A stretch of DNA of 64,000 nt from Sphingobium sp. MI1205 (GCF_001563285.1 NZ_CP005188.1:2361501-2425500), one strand, 5' to 3'; shown: positions 19,278 through 29,371, numbered from the stretch's first letter. The notes: generated by a model not told the origin, from the letters alone. Translations and numbers: made by a program.

Positions 19278-20245
19278 GCGACCGCCTCGACCCCCCACTC
19301 CAGCGCCGCGTCATTGGCATCGGTCGAGGTCCAAGCCGCGCTTGTCGCCGGGTTGAGCGCCCAAACATATTGATAGGCGTCAAAGCCGGTGGTGAGAGCT
19401 ATGTCCGGGCTATAGTAGCGGGTGCCGCCGATCTTGAGATAGAATTTCATGTTTTGCGGGCCGGATGCGTCTCGCTTGGCGCGGGCGGCCACGCCCACGC
19501 CACGCACAAGGGCAAGTGTGCTGGTACGCGCCGGACTGGTGAAGCTGTTGCGCTCACCCGCTGCGCCAAAGGTGATGATGTCCGTATCATTGAGGGGAGC
19601 CTCGTCCACATCAGTATAGGCTCCGGTGCCGGTCGCATCCCCGCCCGCGCCGGTGGGCGCTTCCGTCTCCACCACAACGCCAACGGTCGAAAGATTGGCA
19701 TCCTCCACCACCAGCTCCGAAAAATAGCCAGCGAGGTTATTGTCCGGCGTGCCCCAAACGATAGTTTTCACGTCCACGGTCGCTGTGCCCATGGTGCCGG
19801 ACGCCTTGATGACACCATCGACCAAAACGATGAAGTTTGCGCCGCTCGCGCCGGTTTTCAGATAGATGGCATATGATGATTGACCGCCGGTGATCGTCCA
19901 CGACGATCCGACCGAAGTCCAAGCAGAGCCGTTCCAATACTGCGCCCAGAATACGCCGGGGGACGTTGTGTATACCCGAAATACATTGTTCGCGGAGGTA
20001 TCCTTGACCAGCACAATATAGTCGTTCTGATCGTCATCCCACGCCCCGGCATAGGTGATAGCATGTAGCCAGCACTCCGTCAGTGCAGAGCCGAGGGCTA
20101 TGGTGCCCAGCGCCGTGCCGTCCGGGCTTGCCAGACTTGCGCGGGAGTTCGCTGTCCGCCGCGCGGCGGTGGTGGCGGTGTCCTCCGCCATCGTTCCTGC
20201 GATCCTCACGCCGGACGCTTCCGTGGCTGCAAAAACAATACTCAC
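19274..20245 (-). CDS. putative tail/fibre protein (323 aa)
   Basis: The start is GTG, overlapping the upstream stop as GTGA. The composition (Gly, Ala, Thr, Ser, aromatic) and predicted beta-rich pattern (YWNGSAWTSVGSSW, FIVLVDGVIKASGTMG, FYLKIGGTRYYSPD) suggest jelly-roll or lectin-like domains in the distal tail. It lies directly behind the DUF2793 gene. A receptor-binding or adaptor role is inferred only. Confidence 0.6.
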   Translation of the reverse strand: MSIVFAATEASGVRIAGTMAEDTATTAARRTANSRASLASPDGTALGTIALGSALTECWLHAITYAGAWDDDQNDYIVLVKDTSANNVFRVYTTSPGVFWAQYWNGSAWTSVGSSWTITGGQSSYAIYLKTGASGANFIVLVDGVIKASGTMGTATVDVKTIVWGTPDNNLAGYFSELVVEDANLSTVGVVVETEAPTGAGGDATGTGAYTDVDEAPLNDTDIITFGAAGERNSFTSPARTSTLALVRGVGVAARAKRDASGPQNMKFYLKIGGTRYYSPDIALTTGFDAYQYVWALNPATSAAWTSTDANDAALEWGVEAVA

Positions 20246-20913
20246 GTCAAATCTCCCGTCATGGTCCAGATATCGGTCCCAACCTTTTTAAGCTGGCAAA
20301 CGGCATGTTGGCCGCCGCTGGTGTAGAGCGAGCCATGGCTGTTGATCGTCACGCCCGACCCCGGCGAAACCGTCACCGCGCCCGCCCCATTTTGCTCAAA
20401 GGTGAGCACGGACCAGACGGGCCAGTTGACCGACGCCTCCGGCGGGATCGTGAATGCTACCGGGAGGGCATTGGTGAAAAGAATATAACTACCAGCGTCA
20501 TCGCGGACCGCATCATATGTGGTGCCGGGCACAGTCTTCAGAGCAGCGGCGGCGCCCGGCCAAAAAGGATTCCAGCTCGCGCCGTCATATTCAATCAGCA
20601 GATCTTCGTCCTTGACCAACAATTGATTACCGTGCCGCGCGACGTTCGCAAAATACCACCCGTTGCTCGCATCGGTGCCGATCGCGATGGCAAGCTCGCC
20701 ATCATGCCCCACCCATAAACCTGTCGCGGCCGCGGCAATCAGATAGCGCGCGCCATTCGCGCAGCTGCCAGGGGGCGCCGTCAGATCGCGATCCTCCACG
20801 ATCGAGCGACTCGCGAAGGCATCGAAGATGAATGAAGCCTCGTTGACTGCATCCCATGGAGAAGCCTGGGAGGCAGCCCACATAGGCGCCCCGGTGTTAG
20901 GAAAATCTGTCAT
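20242..20913 (-). CDS. DUF2793 tail protein (223 aa)
   Basis: The first 120 residues match DUF2793: QASPWDAVNEASFIFDAF, then DRDLTAPPGS, ARYLIAAAATGLWVGHDGE and LIEYDGASW. This family occurs at the tail end of alphaproteobacterial phages and gene transfer agents. The C-terminal 90 residues form a beta-rich domain like those found in tail fibre tips (LTFEQNGAGAVTVSPGSGV). Confidence 0.85.
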   Translation of the reverse strand: MTDFPNTGAPMWAASQASPWDAVNEASFIFDAFASRSIVEDRDLTAPPGSCANGARYLIAAAATGLWVGHDGELAIAIGTDASNGWYFANVARHGNQLLVKDEDLLIEYDGASWNPFWPGAAAALKTVPGTTYDAVRDDAGSYILFTNALPVAFTIPPEASVNWPVWSVLTFEQNGAGAVTVSPGSGVTINSHGSLYTSGGQHAVCQLKKVGTDIWTMTGDLT

Positions 20914-20921
20914 GTTACCCC

Positions 20922-23900
20922 CTATGCGGCGATGGTGAGCGGAAAGCCCCTCAGAGAAAGCACCGGCGACACCTGGTAGAGGTTGACACTCAGACTGGTC
21001 TGCGGCGCGCCGAAGTCGGTCGTCTGCTGCGCACTGCTATAGGTCAGGGGCAGGCTGACGCCGGTGATCGTGTGCACCACGATGGCTCCATCCATAATAT
21101 CGCAGGACCAGCTTTCAGCCGTTTCACCGAGCGGAACGTCCTGACCATCAATCTTGCCCCCGCCGATACGGGTCCGCCGCGTCGCCGTGATTGACCAATC
21201 CCCCGTGCCCATATTGTGCGTAAGTGCGCCGTGCACCGGCGAGTAAGGCTTCTGCGCGGCGGCGGTGAAGGGAACGGTGACAGCGAAGCCGGTTTCTTCC
21301 TCGCGTCCCTGACTGACCACCTTGTAATAATCCGTGTCACCAATCTCCGATGCACCCATGACTCTCGACAGCACGGACGCGTCCATCACCAGCAGGCTGT
21401 CGCCAATGGCATGGCTCGCCAAATGCTGCTCGGTTCCCCGTCTGCCTCGCAGAAAGCCAGACAGGACGTAGCGGTTGGGCGCGATCAGGGTGGCATTGGC
21501 GAACTGCACATATTCCCGCCCGATCAGGACGAGGTTAAGCGTCGGATACAGGAGAAGATCATCCATGCTCACGCTGCTGAGCGTACCGCTACGCATATCC
21601 ACCGTGATGCTGTTGCCATTGTCCGGCAGCCAGGGAAGCGCGTCACCGAGCGCGTCTATACAAACCCCCCAGCTAGCCACACTCTGCGCGGAAATCGCCG
21701 CCCAGCCCGCGTCATAGTCATCGGCCACACCGGTGTCGCTGGCATAAACATCGGCCCCCACCCAATAGCCGTCTGGAGAAAATGGGCCGGCCGCGATGAG
21801 CATGAATGGTGTGGCGCTATCGAGCGCATCCTGCGGCAGCGGCACATCCAGAACGAAGCCGCGCGAGGGCGTCGGAATTCTTATGACTTCCGGACTCCGC
21901 GATTCCATCTCCGCACCGGCTGCGCTACCCCGGTCAGCCAGCGACGGATTATCGCGAACCCATCGGGTCTCCGTCACCCGGTCAGCGCCATGGCGCGCGG
22001 AAATGCAGCGGCCGATGCGGGACAGATTGCCCAGCTGCAATGTGTAGACGCTGCCCGGCGTCACCTTCAGAAATCGATCGGTCAACGAGAATTCATGGCT
22101 TTCCTTCTCGGCGTGCTGGCGACGCATGAAACGGTCAGCCAGATGCCGCGCGGCGTCGGCATCGATCGCAAGGTTACGCATGTCGATCTGAGTGATCCGC
22201 TTCGTCCGAACCGCATCGGCGGCGCGTGCCGATTGCGCGAGATTCACTTGCTGGTCTTTGTCGATATCAGCGAAGGTCATCGTAACCTGCAACGGCAGGT
22301 CCTCATCCTTCACCAGCGGGATGCGGAATCGGCTGTCGCCCGAGATTGCGAGCTTTCCGGTGGTGATCGTTCCCTCGCTCGCGCCGCCACGAGGGCGGAA
22401 GCGCACAAGAAAATCTTCCGACACCGGATCAATATCGAATGCTTCCAGCACCGGCGACAGGATCGACTTGCCCGCGCCAGCTGTAAAATTGAAGCCGTCG
22501 AGGATATCGGTGCAGAGCGAGGAATCGTAATCACCCACCTCGACCCCGCACAGGTCGCTGATCATGTCGATAACTGCCCCGACCGTCACCCCGCCACGGC
22601 CGACACGATCTAGATAGCGGAAGGTGAATACATCGGAAAATTGCGGCGATCCAAAGAGCGCATGAAGGCTCGGAATATAGGCTGACGTATTGAAATAGAC
22701 ATCCTCGAACTTCCAGTCGGAATAATCGATGGTGCGAACAGTCGAGAGATCGATAAGCGATATTTCATCGCGACCGAGCCAGATCGTCGGTTGCGACGGG
22801 TCGTGATGGACCCAGTTCGTGGTCGCATAGGCATAGCCAAAACTGCGGCTGCTCGAGACCGTCAGGGTCTCATCGTCAATGAGATAAAGCACCGCGCCGT
22901 TCCATTGCAGAACGAAATGGTCGCCATAGTGCGCGCCATCGACATGCGTCCAATAGGCGGCGCCTAGCGGAACTGTGAAGGCCGCAGACGATGGCGCGCT
23001 GGATCGCACCCCGGTATCGACGACGCGGCGCAGATACATAGTAGTCGTGGGGGAGATGGAGGGAGCCGAGCCGACTGCCCATATGTCCCCATGGCCATCT
23101 ACGAAATATTGCGTGATTTTCCAGCCGAAATCATATTCGTACCATCCCAGTGAGCCGCCAGAAAGCGGCATGCCATACTGGATGGGCCAGGAAGTAAAGC
23201 CGTAAGTCAGGACATGTTCGACACCGTTCCCGTCCTTCAGGACAACACACCCATCTTGAAAGCGGCCGCCGGTGTCGGATGACCCGATCAGGCTCCCGCT
23301 GGCGGCGTCGAACGTCCCGACATGATGGTTGCCGTTGAAAAACTGATCGACCGAATCATCATTGCCGATGACGGTGTAAATCCGGCCATCGGAGGTAATG
23401 CCCTTCCAATCGCCAGCGACCGGCACCGAGAAAGTGGGGCTCCCGAGAAGGGTGCGGCTAGGGAGGTCATAGACCTCGTAGCTTTGACCTCCCCAGGCCG
23501 CGAAGGTGCCCGACGGATCGAGCGTGAGATTGGTCGGTTTGCCGTATACGTAACTGAAGGTCTCCCAAGGATAGTTGGGCGAGACGTTTTTAGTGGCCTC
23601 AATCGTCGGTTGCGGCAGACGATTCCCGAACTTCTCCAGGAACACTTCCTTGAACATGACATAGGACTGACCCCGATAGGCCGGACAACTGCCCTCACCG
23701 AGCTTCGCGTCGATCGTCTGCGCCATGCGCGGGTCAGGTTCCTGATCCTCCCCACCTAGGTAGAATGTGAGAAAGTCCTTCCAGTTACCCTTGGCGATCA
23801 CCGTGATCGGCCCGACTCCGGTGGCATCGAATATCAAATGCTTGTCGAGCCAGATGCGGGTTATGGCGTCTGTCGGATGATCGGCGACATGGTTGGCCCA

Positions 23901-24161
23901 TGTGCCATAATAGCGATATTCATTATATTTCCCGCCCTTGGTCTTGCGCTTCTTTTTGACTTCGCGAAGGTCCTCGGCGAACAGAAAGCTGCAGCTTTCG
24001 AAGCGACGCGTCCCCAGGAAATAATTTTTCGCGTCGCCGGGGTCCCCCAGGCTGACGGTGCGGTCGGTCAGACGCGGCCCCTCGATCTTCCGCGAAGCCT
24101 GCAACCCCATCTGCACCGCGCTCAGCGCTATTGTGAGACCCAGTGAAACCGGATCAGCCAT
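20922..24161 (-). CDS. large tail tip protein with beta-propeller-like insertion (1079 aa)
   Basis: The N-terminus (SLGLTIALSAVQMGLQASRK) and the segments PRLTDRTVSL, YRYYGTWANHVAD and RMAQTIDAKLGEG resemble tip proteins that carry a Phage-tail_3-type hub (gene transfer agent gp15 / lambda J-like). Residues about 215-525 instead contain repeated strands with Trp, Gly and Asp (GDWKGITSDGRIYTVIGND and similar), suggesting a beta-propeller insertion. After that the hub region resumes (SILSPVLEAFDIDP, RFMRRQHAEKESHEF). It overlaps the NlpC/P60 stop by 8 bp. Confidence 0.78.
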   Translation of the reverse strand: MADPVSLGLTIALSAVQMGLQASRKIEGPRLTDRTVSLGDPGDAKNYFLGTRRFESCSFLFAEDLREVKKKRKTKGGKYNEYRYYGTWANHVADHPTDAITRIWLDKHLIFDATGVGPITVIAKGNWKDFLTFYLGGEDQEPDPRMAQTIDAKLGEGSCPAYRGQSYVMFKEVFLEKFGNRLPQPTIEATKNVSPNYPWETFSYVYGKPTNLTLDPSGTFAAWGGQSYEVYDLPSRTLLGSPTFSVPVAGDWKGITSDGRIYTVIGNDDSVDQFFNGNHHVGTFDAASGSLIGSSDTGGRFQDGCVVLKDGNGVEHVLTYGFTSWPIQYGMPLSGGSLGWYEYDFGWKITQYFVDGHGDIWAVGSAPSISPTTTMYLRRVVDTGVRSSAPSSAAFTVPLGAAYWTHVDGAHYGDHFVLQWNGAVLYLIDDETLTVSSSRSFGYAYATTNWVHHDPSQPTIWLGRDEISLIDLSTVRTIDYSDWKFEDVYFNTSAYIPSLHALFGSPQFSDVFTFRYLDRVGRGGVTVGAVIDMISDLCGVEVGDYDSSLCTDILDGFNFTAGAGKSILSPVLEAFDIDPVSEDFLVRFRPRGGASEGTITTGKLAISGDSRFRIPLVKDEDLPLQVTMTFADIDKDQQVNLAQSARAADAVRTKRITQIDMRNLAIDADAARHLADRFMRRQHAEKESHEFSLTDRFLKVTPGSVYTLQLGNLSRIGRCISARHGADRVTETRWVRDNPSLADRGSAAGAEMESRSPEVIRIPTPSRGFVLDVPLPQDALDSATPFMLIAAGPFSPDGYWVGADVYASDTGVADDYDAGWAAISAQSVASWGVCIDALGDALPWLPDNGNSITVDMRSGTLSSVSMDDLLLYPTLNLVLIGREYVQFANATLIAPNRYVLSGFLRGRRGTEQHLASHAIGDSLLVMDASVLSRVMGASEIGDTDYYKVVSQGREEETGFAVTVPFTAAAQKPYSPVHGALTHNMGTGDWSITATRRTRIGGGKIDGQDVPLGETAESWSCDIMDGAIVVHTITGVSLPLTYSSAQQTTDFGAPQTSLSVNLYQVSPVLSLRGFPLTIAA

Positions 24162-24606
24162 TATCGTCCTCCTGCGCAAGAATCGAGGGGAAGGCCCATG
24201 CGGAATCCAGCTCGCGTTGCGCCCGCCCTACCGTCCAGGGAGCGGACACAACCTGTTGCAGCCCTGCGCCCCAGCAGTGGATCAGGCGGCTGCCATCCAC
24301 CAACAGGCCAAGATGCTGCGCCTTGTCCCCGACCCGCAGCAGCAGGACGTCGCCGGGGCGCGGGCACGCGACCTGGCGCAGTTCGGCCGCAAGCCCAGCA
24401 CGGAGCAGGCGAACATCAACCTTGACGCCGTAATTCGACAGGCGAGCGTGAAAGCCATCGGCCTCGGGCAAGCCGCACTCACGCGCAACCCCGACGACCA
24501 ACCCCTTGCAGTCGCAGCCACCGCCGCGCACGCTGGCCTGCTCATGGTAGGGCGTGCCGATCCAGCGGCGCGCCTCGGCGACGATATCCGTTCGCGTTGC
24601 CATCAT
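24154..24606 (-). CDS. NlpC/P60 peptidase, tail assembly (150 aa)
   Basis: Catalytic Cys33 lies in GGGCDCKGLVVGV and the histidine in AQHLGLLVDG, the papain-like NlpC/P60 arrangement. This family sits between DUF2163 and the tip protein in gene transfer agents and siphophages and is thought to cut peptidoglycan at entry, like lambda gpK. Two ATG codons in tandem overlap the upstream stop. Confidence 0.9.
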   Translation of the reverse strand: MMATRTDIVAEARRWIGTPYHEQASVRGGGCDCKGLVVGVARECGLPEADGFHARLSNYGVKVDVRLLRAGLAAELRQVACPRPGDVLLLRVGDKAQHLGLLVDGSRLIHCWGAGLQQVVSAPWTVGRAQRELDSAWAFPSILAQEDDNG

Positions 24607-25673
24607 GCGCCCCCCGTCGCCGCTCGCAAAATCTGGTCGCTACCGCGCTGGTCGGGCTCCCCCCGGAAGTTCCAGGTGTTGCGCCAGCTGTCGCGGCAGT
24701 CCACTCGGGTGTTGAGGCAAGGCCGCCGGATGACCAGCGCGTCTCCTACCGAGGGCAGATCGGCCATGCTCGCATAAAGCTCAATCGAGCGCGTCGAAGC
24801 AGCCCAGCGAAATATCTCGATTTCCAGATCGTCTGCCAGCACGCCACTCGTGAAGGCGACCCGCCCATAGGCCAGTTCGTCGTCGATCGTGCTGAAGGGC
24901 AGCGCCGCGATCGTGAATCGGAAGCCGCTGGTGACCGATGCCACAACCGCCTCAATCGTGGCGGCCTTGACGCAGGTCCATGTGGCACCGCCATCGCTGA
25001 CCGTCGCGCCCAGTGTGGTAGGCCAGCTCGGTTCGCTGCCGCCGGTCGTTCCGGCCGCCGAACAGGAATAATGATAGCCGTTGAAAACGGAGGGGCGGAC
25101 GAAGTTGCCCGCACCTGCATCCCATGCGCCCCGCGCTGCCACAGCCGCGCCCGGCGTCCAGACATCCGGCAGCAGCGGATATTTGCAGCGGGCCGAGCCG
25201 AAGGTCTCTGCGCAATAGGGGGAGGTAACCCGCCCTATCTCCTGATTGTAGCTCGCTGTGTGACCAAGCCCCTCCAGGTTGAAGGTGTGGCCGTCGACCA
25301 AAGGCTGTCCCAGCTTGCCGCCCAGCATCCTGATCTGGCCTGACACCAATCCCCGATGATTGACCTGAAAGAGCCGGAAGCGAGCGCGATTCCAGCGGCC
25401 GCCAAGAACGTCGGCTGCCGTGAACAACGGGCCAAGCGGACCGCTGGCCTGAAAATTGTCAGCGCCAAGGCCGACAGAGAGGCTGACCTCAGACATGGTG
25501 AGTCCGCCCACATAATCCAGCGCACCGTCGCCAAGGTCGATCGAGAGGGGTCGATCATGCGTGGTCAGCCCGACGCTGACGCCATTGGCTGCATCGATCC
25601 GCAAGCACCAGCAGAGCGATCGCGTGCTGGAAGCCAGATGCGCGATATACCCGACGGGAATCGTCCTGCTCAT
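24603..25673 (-). CDS. DUF2163 tail tip protein (356 aa)
   Basis: The start is MSRTIPVGYIAHLASS at 25673, overlapping the preceding gene as ATGA; the longer upstream frame is antisense-like. The N-terminal DUF2163 part includes CWCLRIDAANGVSVGLTTHD and DNFQASG, and the C-terminal part has the cysteine-containing IRRPCLNTRVDCRDSWRN element. It corresponds to gp13 of RcGTA and is expected to be a distal-tail/hub component. Confidence 0.87.
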   Translation of the reverse strand: MSRTIPVGYIAHLASSTRSLCWCLRIDAANGVSVGLTTHDRPLSIDLGDGALDYVGGLTMSEVSLSVGLGADNFQASGPLGPLFTAADVLGGRWNRARFRLFQVNHRGLVSGQIRMLGGKLGQPLVDGHTFNLEGLGHTASYNQEIGRVTSPYCAETFGSARCKYPLLPDVWTPGAAVAARGAWDAGAGNFVRPSVFNGYHYSCSAAGTTGGSEPSWPTTLGATVSDGGATWTCVKAATIEAVVASVTSGFRFTIAALPFSTIDDELAYGRVAFTSGVLADDLEIEIFRWAASTRSIELYASMADLPSVGDALVIRRPCLNTRVDCRDSWRNTWNFRGEPDQRGSDQILRAATGGA

Positions 25674-26296
25674 GCGCGCCATTCCGACAGCGGCACGCTG
25701 CCCGCGCTTCGGCTGTTGATGGTATCCCAGCTGATCCGCAGCAAATCGTCCTCGAAGCGCACGGGCACGTCGAACTGGAAACCTGCCGTGAGAATTACCC
25801 CCAGCGGCGGAGCCGACGTGAATGTCACTATCCCCGTGCCTCGGTTGACCGACCAGCCCGTGGGCGCCGCAACGCCATCCTTGGCGATGAGCAGCGTGCC
25901 GGTTACCGGCCAAAGAACCGGCACGTCAATCGGACTGACGCTATCGGCATAGCGCTTCACCAGCTGGAAGGCCGTGGTAACGCCGTCGCCGATGCCCAAC
26001 GGCTGATCGGTCATGGCGGCCGCTGAGTTGCCGTCCGCCTTGCTGGTAAAGTCGATCCAATCCTTGAACAGAAAGGGGCGCGCAGCGCCCCGTCGTGCAG
26101 CGTGGAAAGAACGCAGCAGCCCGATATCCTCCGGTGTTTTCACATTGTGCGAGATTTCATAGCGGCGCAGGGGCACCGCCCAATTCTCGTTCGTCTCGAC
26201 ACCGCCGTCGTCGGTCAACACCGCATCGGTGGAAAATTCGAAACCGCCGTTGGATCCCTTTGACCACTTTTCCGGCAAGCGCACATCATCGGTCAT
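25670..26296 (-). CDS. DUF2460 distal tail protein (208 aa)
   Basis: The N-terminal part (LPEKWSKGSNGGFEFSTDAV) and the sequence from about residue 40, ENWAVPLRRYEISHNVKTPED, then FHAARRGAARPFLFKDW, are characteristic of DUF2460 (gp12 of RcGTA). It forms the distal tail ring linking tail tube and hub. Short overlaps on both sides show translational coupling. Confidence 0.9.
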   Translation of the reverse strand: MTDDVRLPEKWSKGSNGGFEFSTDAVLTDDGGVETNENWAVPLRRYEISHNVKTPEDIGLLRSFHAARRGAARPFLFKDWIDFTSKADGNSAAAMTDQPLGIGDGVTTAFQLVKRYADSVSPIDVPVLWPVTGTLLIAKDGVAAPTGWSVNRGTGIVTFTSAPPLGVILTAGFQFDVPVRFEDDLLRISWDTINSRSAGSVPLSEWRA

Positions 26297-29043
26297 GCCA
26301 GTCCCCTCCGGCGGAAATCATCCTGTTGCTCGGCCTGCCGCCGCGCGACCTCTGCCCCCGTTCGCCGGCGATCGGGCGTGGCGGGCACGTTCCAGTTGTT
26401 CACGATGGTCTGGCTGCCCCCGCCGCGCGGCGGCGCTGGCGAGTTCCCGCGCAGCAGCGTGCGGAAAGCCGACGCCTGCGAGCGGTTGAGCACTTCCTCA
26501 TCGGTCTGGAGCACCGACAGGAACTCATCGTTGCGCAGCGTGCCGCTGTGCAGACGCGGCAGGGCCGATACATCGAAGGGCAGCACGCGCTGCTTGCCAC
26601 CGGGGCCGACCCTGCCGCCATCATGATAGATGCCGCCCAGCGTGCCACCATATACGGCGTCCGTTCCCGCGCTGGTGACGGCGCCGCCGCCAATCGCGGG
26701 TCCGATCAGACTCGTCCCCAGGCTGAGCACCGTGCCCAGCAATCCACCACCGCCCGACACCGACCCGCCCGTCGCCATCGCGATCAAGCTGTTGAAAGCC
26801 GAGCCGAGCTGTGCCGACTGATCACTGATCGCGTTCATGCCCTCGGCTGCGCGCGCCGCTTCGCTGCCCACGTCAGCGAGCGGATCGACCACTGGCGATC
26901 CCCCGGCCGCAGCGACCCGCGTCAGCGCATCGGCCGCCATACCCGCAGCGGTAGTCAGACGCAGGAATTCGGGTTCAGCCTGAATGCCGAGCTGCTGGGG
27001 CAGGCCGGGCAGGATGTCGCTCTTTGCCTTGGCGACATTCTTTTCGATATCATTGCCAGTCAGGCCGTCGATGAGCTTGGCGATCGGCTCCTCGACATTC
27101 TTCTGGAGCAGACGCTGCAGGGGCAGATCGATCAGCTGGCTGAGAATGTCGCGGGCGCTGCCGCCATTGCGGATGATGTCGGTCAGGGTGCGGCCCACAT
27201 CCTGACCGAACCCTTCCCACATTTTATTGCCCATGCGACCGAGGTCGACATAATCCTCGGCGAGCTGCTTCATGCGGCGGCTGAAGGTAAACGCGCTGAT
27301 GGCGCCGCCATCAAAGGCGGCCTGCACGTTGGCGACCTCCTGCGCGATCATTTCGAGCGAGGTGCGGGTGTCGTCGAACATCTGAGTGGCGATGCGTTGG
27401 CGCTCTATGAAGAGCTTCTGCGCCCGCTCCGCATCATATTCGGCCGCGGCGAATTTGCGCACCGCGTCGGTCTGCTGACTGACGACCGCCGTTGCCTCGG
27501 CGCGCGCCTGGGCTTCGTCGAAATGGCCTTTCGCAACGCGGCGTCTGGCCTCGACTTCCTTGTCGACCAGCTCGGTGGAAATCCGCCGCGCGGCCGCGTC
27601 AATCGCCTGCTGGCGCACCACCGCATCCAACGCATCGCCTTCCAGCCCAAGCCGCGCCTGCGCCTCGTCGGCGCGCAGCTTGTAGCTGTCGATGACCTGA
27701 TCGTTGGACTGCTTGATGCGATCGGCTGCCTGGCGCGCCTGCTCCGCCTCGCGAGCTTGCCGCTCGGCCTCACGCTGAGCGTCCGACTTCCCGCCGCGAC
27801 CACCGCCGGACTTCTTCGGCGTGTCGGGCTTCGCCATCAGGGCGCGGGCAGCGGCGTCGGTCGCCATTCCCTGCGCCTGCCGCCCCATCGCCAGCATATT
27901 GTCGATGGGCGTGGCAAAAGCCGAGCGCGTTTCCTGCTGCTGCCCACGCGCCCAACGATAGAAGTTCGCCACCTTCGTACCGAACGCCGACACCCGGTCC
28001 GAAGTCCAGTCGATCGCACTGGCGATGCCGTTGAACATGCCAATTACAGCATCCGACACGCCGCTGCTGTCGCCGATCCGGGCCAGCATCCGGTCCCATG
28101 CCTCACCGACCGACTGCGCCGCTTCATCGAGCCCGCCGGAGCCACTCGCCGCGCGGGCGAGACCCTGAATATAGGCTTGCTGTGCTTCAGCCGTCTTGCC
28201 CGCTTCCGCGAGGCGCATGACGGTGATCTGCAGTTCGGGATTGGCGTCGGCAAGTGCGCTGCGCAGCGCCTCGATATCGTTTCGGGCCAGCGCGGACAGG
28301 ACGCTGCCCATCTTCTCGGCCCACTGGACGACAGCCTGGGGATCATCGCCTAAGTCGCCCGCGACGCTGAGCGCCTGATTGAGCGTCTCGCGAGCCAGCC
28401 CCGGTACCCTGGCCAAGGCGGTAGCTGCCTGAAGCGCGGCCTTCTCGGTCGCGATGCTGGTGCGCGCCGCCTGATCCGCGAAGTGCTCCAGCTCCTCGCT
28501 AGTCGCGGCCGACACATTGCCGGTCAATTCCAGCTGCCGGTGGAAAGCGTTCAGGGCCTCATTATGCTCGTCCGCAGCCTTCGCGGCCTTATACGATGCG
28601 ACGGCCAATGCCGTGATGACGATCGCCGCACCGCCGCCCGCTCGAGCAAAAGCAAGCAGGCGCGCCTCCGCCGCCGCCGATTTGGCCGCGATATTCTCCA
28701 GCGCCTGCGCGCCCTGCGCGTCGTCGATCACTGACTGGGCTTTGGCAACCGCGTCAGTCACATAGCTGCGGCGCTGCTGGAGCACGGACGCAGCCGGGCC
28801 GCTGCCCTTGGGGAACAGCGCCCGCGCCTCGGCATGGGCGGTCCGCCGGCGATCGCTGACCAAGGCCGCGGACTTTTCGGCATTGGCGAGCTTGATCACA
28901 GCTTTCTCGGCGCTGATCGCTTCTTTCTCGATGTCGCTGAAGGCGCGGCCCCCCGCATCGCCTACCCGTTTGAAGTCGCGCTCCGCGTCCGCGATGCCGA
29001 CGATGCGCAGCGCCAGATTTACGGCGCGGGAGGTCTGAGCCAT
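26293..29043 (-). CDS. tail tape measure protein (916 aa)
   Basis: A long, helix-rich, Ala/Gln/Arg-dominated protein with a hydrophobic segment (GGAAIVITALAVASYKA, about 135-152) placed just after the G/T chaperones. These are the hallmarks of the tape measure (lambda gpH), which sets tail length. The C-terminal part is Gly-rich (GGGLLGTVLSLGTSLIGPAIGGG) and ends in a basic region. At about 1.5 angstrom per residue it would predict a tail of roughly 140 nm. Confidence 0.92.
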   Translation of the reverse strand: MAQTSRAVNLALRIVGIADAERDFKRVGDAGGRAFSDIEKEAISAEKAVIKLANAEKSAALVSDRRRTAHAEARALFPKGSGPAASVLQQRRSYVTDAVAKAQSVIDDAQGAQALENIAAKSAAAEARLLAFARAGGGAAIVITALAVASYKAAKAADEHNEALNAFHRQLELTGNVSAATSEELEHFADQAARTSIATEKAALQAATALARVPGLARETLNQALSVAGDLGDDPQAVVQWAEKMGSVLSALARNDIEALRSALADANPELQITVMRLAEAGKTAEAQQAYIQGLARAASGSGGLDEAAQSVGEAWDRMLARIGDSSGVSDAVIGMFNGIASAIDWTSDRVSAFGTKVANFYRWARGQQQETRSAFATPIDNMLAMGRQAQGMATDAAARALMAKPDTPKKSGGGRGGKSDAQREAERQAREAEQARQAADRIKQSNDQVIDSYKLRADEAQARLGLEGDALDAVVRQQAIDAAARRISTELVDKEVEARRRVAKGHFDEAQARAEATAVVSQQTDAVRKFAAAEYDAERAQKLFIERQRIATQMFDDTRTSLEMIAQEVANVQAAFDGGAISAFTFSRRMKQLAEDYVDLGRMGNKMWEGFGQDVGRTLTDIIRNGGSARDILSQLIDLPLQRLLQKNVEEPIAKLIDGLTGNDIEKNVAKAKSDILPGLPQQLGIQAEPEFLRLTTAAGMAADALTRVAAAGGSPVVDPLADVGSEAARAAEGMNAISDQSAQLGSAFNSLIAMATGGSVSGGGGLLGTVLSLGTSLIGPAIGGGAVTSAGTDAVYGGTLGGIYHDGGRVGPGGKQRVLPFDVSALPRLHSGTLRNDEFLSVLQTDEEVLNRSQASAFRTLLRGNSPAPPRGGGSQTIVNNWNVPATPDRRRTGAEVARRQAEQQDDFRRRGLA

Positions 29044-29047
29044 ACGG

Positions 29048-29371
29048 TCAATCCCTTGCGTTTTTCCGGTCGCGGGCGGCCTGCAAGTCGCCCCACGCCT
29101 TCAGCACGATCATGATGGCCGCGACGGTCCACGCCGATTGGGCAAGCGCCCCGCCCTCTTCGGGCATGACGCCGTCCCGCCACAGCCTGGCGAGCCGCAC
29201 GATCAGCGCGACTTCATCGTCGACCAGATATTGGGGATGCACATGGAGCCAGCGGACACCCGCAGGCTCCTGCGCGATAAAGGAATCGCCGCGCAGGGGA
29301 TTGCGCGGCGTGTAATCCTCGCCACCGTCATAGGCTTTCGGGTCGAAGGCCCAGGCGGCGGCGATGATCAG
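29048..29371 (-). CDS. gpT-like extension of the tail chaperone (made by -1 frameshift)
   Basis: This frame is open from the slippery site to the TGA at 29048 with no stop, giving 107 residues fused to G. The first 43 residues have no own start codon, and the only internal starts are poor, so expression as a G-T fusion is most likely. The region includes PQYLVDDEVALIVRLARLW. In lambda the G-T fusion recruits tail tube subunits to the tape measure. Confidence 0.82.
   Translation of the reverse strand: MIIAAAWAFDPKAYDGGEDYTPRNPLRGDSFIAQEPAGVRWLHVHPQYLVDDEVALIVRLARLWRDGVMPEEGGALAQSAWTVAAIMIVLKAWGDLQAARDRKNARD

Noticed and set aside
19048..19356. Plus-strand frame over the SKATLQV repeats
   Set aside because: It is the complement of the repeat gene; operon direction, the ATGA overlap and protein repeat pattern support the minus strand.
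26095..28353. 752-residue open frame antisense to the tape measure gene
   Set aside because: It is arginine-rich, has no recognisable domain and mirrors codon bias of the opposite strand.
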